Shown piece by piece: positions 60,762-64,000 of a stretch of 64,000 nt of DNA. Numbering within the stretch: position 1 is the first letter of the stretch; each line of letters starts with the position of its first letter. The notes beneath the pieces were generated by a model. That model searched no databases, had not been told where the DNA came from, and saw only the letters and a program-made list of their open reading frames with translations. The stretch covers positions 53,987-117,986 of the forward strand of contig JAWLGP010000015.1 in the NCBI GenBank assembly GCA_041685045.1, given 5' to 3'. The translations under genes and the position numbers were made by a program. This stretch comes from Thiohalomonas sp041685045. GTDB taxonomy: Bacteria; Pseudomonadota; Gammaproteobacteria; Thiohalomonadales; Thiohalomonadaceae.

Positions 60762-60777
60762 GATTGACCGTAAAGGT

Positions 60778-61359
60778 ATGAGCCAGCTCAGTGACGCACT
60801 GTTTACCCAGACCCAGCAGAAGCTGCTGGGTCTGCTCTATGGGCAGCCGGAGAGAAGCTTTTACACCAAGGAGATCCTGCGCCTGACGGGCATGGGGGTG
60901 GCGACCGTCAAGCGGGAGCTGGATCGTATGCTGGCCGCCGGGATCCTGCGCATGACCCGGCTCGGCAACCAGCACCACTACCAGGCCAACCCGGAGTGCC
61001 CGATCTACGGCGAGCTGTTGGCCATCGTTAAGAAGACGATCGGCCTGACAGAGGTCATCCGGCGGGCGCTGGCGCCGCTCGCGGACCGCATCGACCGGGC
61101 CTTCGTGTTCGGTTCGCTGGCCAGCGGCAAGGAGACGGCAGGGAGCGATGTCGACCTGATGATCATCGGTGACGTGGGCTTTTCGGAGGCGGTGAATGCC
61201 CTCTATCCGGTTCAGGAAGTGCTCGGCCGTGAGGTGAATCCGAAGATTTACCGCAGCGACGAATGGGCGGGCCTGCATCAGGCAGGCGACGCCTTTGTCA
61301 GGGAGGTGCTGGCAAAGCCGCGTCTGGACGTGATGGGAGGGAAAGGTGAGCCTGGATAA
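60778..61359 (+). CDS. HTH-nucleotidyltransferase fusion (MNT-type antitoxin/regulator)
   Basis: A 193-aa protein. The winged HTH covers residues 1-75 ('SFYTKEILRLTGMGVATVKR', 'LDRMLAAGILRMTRLGNQHHY'). It is followed by a minimal nucleotidyltransferase with 'RAFVFGSLASGKETAGSDVDLMIIGD' motifs (Gly112-Ser113, Asp124, Asp126). It overlaps the HEPN gene by 14 nt. In MNT/HEPN systems the MNT protein adds AMP to a Tyr of the HEPN toxin; the fused HTH can give DNA-binding autoregulation through the twin palindromes upstream. Function is inferred from the family. Confidence 0.85.
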   Translation: MSQLSDALFTQTQQKLLGLLYGQPERSFYTKEILRLTGMGVATVKRELDRMLAAGILRMTRLGNQHHYQANPECPIYGELLAIVKKTIGLTEVIRRALAPLADRIDRAFVFGSLASGKETAGSDVDLMIIGDVGFSEAVNALYPVQEVLGREVNPKIYRSDEWAGLHQAGDAFVREVLAKPRLDVMGGKGEPG

Positions 61360-61789
61360 CCTGGTCGGGATAAGCCTGGAAAGGATAACGGCGGATGCGA
61401 CCGTCATCGGCCGCTTGCTGTCGGCGGCCGCCCGCAATATCGCCGATGCGCATGTAACGGAAATCAGCGTCGAGAACCGGTTCGATGCGGCCTACAAGGC
61501 CATCATGCAGTTGGCCAACACGGCACTGCAGGCCAACGGATACCGAACGCTGACGAGCAAGCCCGGCCACCATCGGACGATGATCCAGACGCTCGACCAG
61601 ACCGTCGGCCTGGACAAGCCCACGATCATCGCGCTGGACGCCCTGCGCAAGCAGCGCAATGTCGCGGATTACTCTGGCGATATCGTACCGGCCGCGCTCC
61701 TGGAGGCCTGCGTGGCGCACGCGGAGGAGTTGCAACGCGAGGTCACGCGGTGGTTGAAGGCGAACCGGCCGGAACTGATGGCGCAATGA
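61346..61789 (+). CDS. HEPN-domain protein (putative toxin partner)
   Basis: A 147-aa helical protein starting at GTG 61346 with GGAGGG upstream. HEPN features are 'AARNIADAHVTEISVENRFD', 'AYKAIMQLANTALQANGYRT', 'SKPGHHRTMIQTL' (His75/His76) and 'DALRKQRNVADYSGD'. 'RKQRNVADY' resembles the RxxxxxY/H region that MNT partners modify. It is translationally coupled to the MNT gene. RNase toxicity is inferred. Confidence 0.82.
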   Translation: MSLDNLVGISLERITADATVIGRLLSAAARNIADAHVTEISVENRFDAAYKAIMQLANTALQANGYRTLTSKPGHHRTMIQTLDQTVGLDKPTIIALDALRKQRNVADYSGDIVPAALLEACVAHAEELQREVTRWLKANRPELMAQ

Positions 61790-62353
61790 CAAGGCGGCGG
61801 GAATGAGCAGGATCACGGAATCGGAACAATAGATGAAGGAAATAAAGATAGGGAAAGAATAGATGGATATCCTCGCTTTCGTTGCGAACGAACTAGGGGC
61901 GCATTCTCCAACGATTGCTCCTTTTCATGCAGCGAGCGCCGGGGTATACGAACAACATAAGCAGTAACTGGGGAGCAATTAGCCAAATGCATTGGTTGGT
62001 TATTCCGGCTTCGGTGGTCTGCGCCTTTCACTGGCATCGAATCGAGACAGAACCAATGCCGGAGTCGTTTGACCGTGTCCGTTGGTACGTCCGTTTATCT
62101 CAAAATCTTCCCGAGTGGGCCTACTACTATCATGTCCCTTCGTGGCGGGGACGATCCGACTTTGCTGTGCCACTTTTGCTAAATAGGGGGCAACCGCTTC
62201 TATTCGTTCGGCCAAGGCCGGAAGGTCAGGCACAAAAGACTCTGGAGGCGCGGTCGATGTAGCCGGTTGGCGGCATACCTCCAACATGTCGCTCACAGGG
62301 CTCCGGCAAACTGCTTGCCTCCGCCTGATAGCTCACTATGGCGAAAGGAAAGG
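61790..62353. other. Gap with a REP-like relic and no supported gene
   Basis: About 560 nt. AGATGGATATCCTCGCTTTC (61862-61881) resembles the right-end repeat of the REP-transposase unit. An open frame of 115 codons at 61915-62262 ('HWLVIPASVVCAFHWHR') has no clear ribosome site and no recognised family, so I leave it unannotated. Confidence 0.5.
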
Positions 62354-62929
62354 ATGGAACTGATTAACGAGACAGCACGAATGCTGATCAGGCCGTTGTG
62401 CTTGGGCGATGTGCCTGCACTAACAGAGATTCTTGGCGATCCGCAGGTCATGAAGCATTCCGTGCGTGGTGTCTGCGACGAGGCGGCTACTCGGCGGTTT
62501 GTACAATGGTGCTTGGCTTGCTACGAGTCACATGGTGTTGGACCATGGGCTCTTGTTGAAAAGGAAAAGTCCACCCTTATTGGGTTCTGCGGGGTAGGCC
62601 CGGAGCGGGTCGGAGATGTGGAAGAGATCAATCTTGGATATCGGTTGGCGCGGCGGTACTGGGGGAGAGGTCTCGCCACTGAGTCGGCGCGTGCGGCTCT
62701 CGCTTATGCGTTTGGAATTCAGGCGTGCGATTCCGTAGTGGTCATAATCGAACCTGAACACGGTGCGTCATTGCACGTCGCTGAAAAGGCCGGATTCCGT
62801 AAATTTCAGGAGGTCGCATTTCATGGGAAGTCAGTTCGATTGTATCGACTGACCGATGACGATTGGGCCCAGTCGCACAACACGTCGCTCCAGCCGACGT
62901 CAGGCCGCGGCGCGGCCTTCCTCGACTGA
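62354..62929 (+). CDS. GNAT-family N-acetyltransferase with attC-derived C-terminus
   Basis: A 191-aa protein starting at ATG 62354 after GGAAAGG. Ribosomal-protein-acetylase-like GNAT features are 'ARMLIRPLCLGDVPALTEIL', 'LIGFCGVGPERVGDVEEINL', 'GYRLARRYWGRGLATESARA' (acetyl-CoA loop) and 'GASLHVAEKAGFRKFQEV'. The last residues 'NTSLQPTSGRGAAFLD' are translated from attC-like DNA, a known trait of cassette genes. The substrate is unknown. Confidence 0.85.
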   Translation: MELINETARMLIRPLCLGDVPALTEILGDPQVMKHSVRGVCDEAATRRFVQWCLACYESHGVGPWALVEKEKSTLIGFCGVGPERVGDVEEINLGYRLARRYWGRGLATESARAALAYAFGIQACDSVVVIIEPEHGASLHVAEKAGFRKFQEVAFHGKSVRLYRLTDDDWAQSHNTSLQPTSGRGAAFLD

Positions 62930-62945
62930 GCCGCATCAGCATGCC
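62876..62945 (+). other. Degenerate attC-like sequence at the GNAT 3' end
   Basis: CACAACACGTCGCTCCAGCC and the following GACG are a typical left half of an attC. A possible right arm CGACTGAGCC lies at 62923-62932, but no GTTRRRY core follows. It is probably a decayed or fused site. Confidence 0.5.
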
Positions 62946-63441
62946 TATTACGCCATTTCACTTCGGGCCCGGTGCGGCATTCCACGCAATCGCGCCGAAG
63001 CACGTGAGCTTCCTCGCCTTCGCTGCTGCGAACGTCCTCATCGACGTCGAGCCCCTGTACTTCATGCTCACCCGGCAGTACCCACTACACCGGTTCTTCC
63101 ACACGTACGTCGGTGCATCGCTGGTGGTCGCTGCCACAATCGTGCTCTTCGTGGTGGCACGCCGGTTCGCTGCGCGGTTCTGGCTGCCTAACGTGCTCAA
63201 ATGGCAAGAGTTGGGCGTGCTGCCTGTGGCCGTGGGTGCTTCCGCGGGTAGCTACTCGCACATCGTCCTGGACAGCTTCATGCACCATGACATTGCCCCG
63301 CTTGCGCCGTTCAGCAATGCCAATCCGCTCTTGCAGGCCGTCTCGCTTACCACTCTTGATTGGTCCTGCTTGGCTGCCGGTCTGGCCGCACTTGTTCTGC
63401 TTGCGGTGCGCCGGTTGTTGCCGGCGGAGAAAGCGCGCTAA
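62941..63441 (+). CDS. Small integral membrane protein, metal-dependent-hydrolase-like, unknown
   Basis: A 166-aa protein starting at ATG 62941, directly after the attC-like segment. It starts 'MPITPFHFGPGAAFHAIAPK' and has 'SFLAFAAANVLIDVEPLYF' and 'HRFFHTYVGASLVVAATIVL'. There are about four hydrophobic helices and conserved-looking His/Asp ('PTFH', 'DVEP', 'HRFFH', 'SHIVLDSFMHHD') recalling membrane-bound hydrolases of the YbcI/DUF457 kind. Assignment is tentative. Confidence 0.7.
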   Translation: MPITPFHFGPGAAFHAIAPKHVSFLAFAAANVLIDVEPLYFMLTRQYPLHRFFHTYVGASLVVAATIVLFVVARRFAARFWLPNVLKWQELGVLPVAVGASAGSYSHIVLDSFMHHDIAPLAPFSNANPLLQAVSLTTLDWSCLAAGLAALVLLAVRRLLPAEKAR

Positions 63442-64000
63442 TCCTTCTCCAATCTGTTTTGAAAAACATTCGTAAAAATGCGGGCCCCGATGTTCTAAAG
63501 GTGCTTGAGTTCATCGAAAACCGCGTTGAGGCTTGTGCTGGCAAGAAAGGGGACATCTTCCGGTTTCTCATCTTCCGGTTTCGTCAGCACAGGCAGATAG
63601 CGCCGCTGAACAGTTCCAGAAGGGTTTGAATGCCTATTAGCGGCAGCGGTTACCTTCCTGCGGTTCCACTGATGTTTCGGTCAGAGTGAGTCGGTTTGGC
63701 GCGTTGCTCGCGTTCGCGGTTTACGGGCTCGTGGAGGTTGCTTACCCGCAGCGAAAGCGCGTAGGGCGTCGGCGCCAATGCTCGCACGTCTGGCGCGTCC
63801 AGCGCTCGCAGCAGCTGGGGAATGCAAGCGGGTACGTGCTTGTGGAGCCTTCGGCTTTGGCTCGGTGCAGTGCCTCGTCAGGTGCGGAAGTGGCCCACGT
63901 ATGTTAGCGGCTGAGTAAAACCGCGCATAAATGGCGAAGGTTGCGGGCACGGGGGTGGGCGGCATCACTGGGCCTCAGCCAGGGGGGTAGGCTCGACCCT
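63442..64000. other. Right-edge region without a firm gene
   Basis: About 560 nt. A REP-like copy GAAAGGGGACATCTTCCGG starts at 63545, related to the left end of the REP-transposase unit. A possible small frame at 63686-63907 begins at a GTG ('SRFGALLAFAVYGLVEVAY'), without a family. GTTAGCGG at 63904 could be an attC core but has no visible left half. Confidence 0.45.

Noticed and set aside
61915..62262. A 115-codon frame before the GNAT gene
   Set aside because: No ribosome site, no recognisable family, and it is preceded by REP-like relic DNA. Cannot be supported.

Overview
The window is GC-rich chromosomal DNA from a gammaproteobacterium. The rpsU-yqeY-dnaG-rpoD block divergent from tsaD, the pilE/fimT/pilVWX/pilY1 cluster and the napFDAGHBC order all fit this. 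Dissimilatory-type sulfate adenylyltransferase (sat) together with periplasmic nitrate reductase suggests a sulfur-oxidising, nitrate-respiring lineage such as the Chromatiales/Ectothiorhodospiraceae. That placement is inference; no rRNA gene is present.

Layout. 1-1153: two membrane proteins of unknown role. 1342-1955: decayed ISAs1-family transposase. 2084-9134 (minus): type IV pilus minor pilin operon ending in the tip adhesin PilY1. 9719-10336: Tat-exported papain-like protease. 10442-10517: tRNA-Ile2(CAU). 10612-15184 (minus): macromolecular synthesis operon, with tsaD divergent. 16515-20213: plsY, folB-folK, a pteridine reductase and a MidA-like methyltransferase. 20374-25894: methyltransferase, uppP, VanZ-like protein, cca and an NDUFA9-like protein. 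26015-30708: aldehyde dehydrogenase, TauE exporter, BamA-like barrel, DUF3617 and HugZ-like proteins. 30841-34099 (minus): zinc uptake operon behind a Zur-like box. 34342-41822: moaA divergent from the complete nap operon, whose upstream region carries NarL/NarP-like and CRP/FNR-like palindromes. 42488-46755: YfiR, sensor kinase and TonB receptor, bounded by two inverted copies of a 32-nt repeat. 47234-51489: sat, a YafY-type regulator, a CMD protein, a VOC protein and tag.

From about 51.5 kb the window becomes accessory. An IS1111-type element with a frameshifted transposase sits inside a REP-like palindrome. Next come a HEPN-nucleotidyltransferase gene, a 9-nt tandem repeat, and an integron-type cassette array with no integrase in view (a CALIN). 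The cassettes encode a DUF6678 protein, a Tad2-like (DUF2829, anti-Thoeris) protein in reversed orientation, an unrecognised 451-aa coiled-coil and Cys-pair protein, and a membrane zinc-ribbon protein. The last cassette is interrupted by a group II intron lying exactly in an attC core site. In each cassette the first bases are the exact complement of the first bases of its own attC, and virtual excision of the intron restores this match for the interrupted cassette. After the array come a REP-associated transposase with a 72-nt tandem duplication, an HTH-nucleotidyltransferase/HEPN toxin-antitoxin pair with twin operators, a GNAT gene carrying an attC-like 3' end, and a small membrane protein.

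Functional links: moaA supplies molybdenum cofactor for NapA. FolB, FolK and the pteridine reductase form a folate group. The Zn substrate-binding protein and permease lack an adjacent ATPase. The 51.5-64 kb region looks like a defence and mobile-DNA island.
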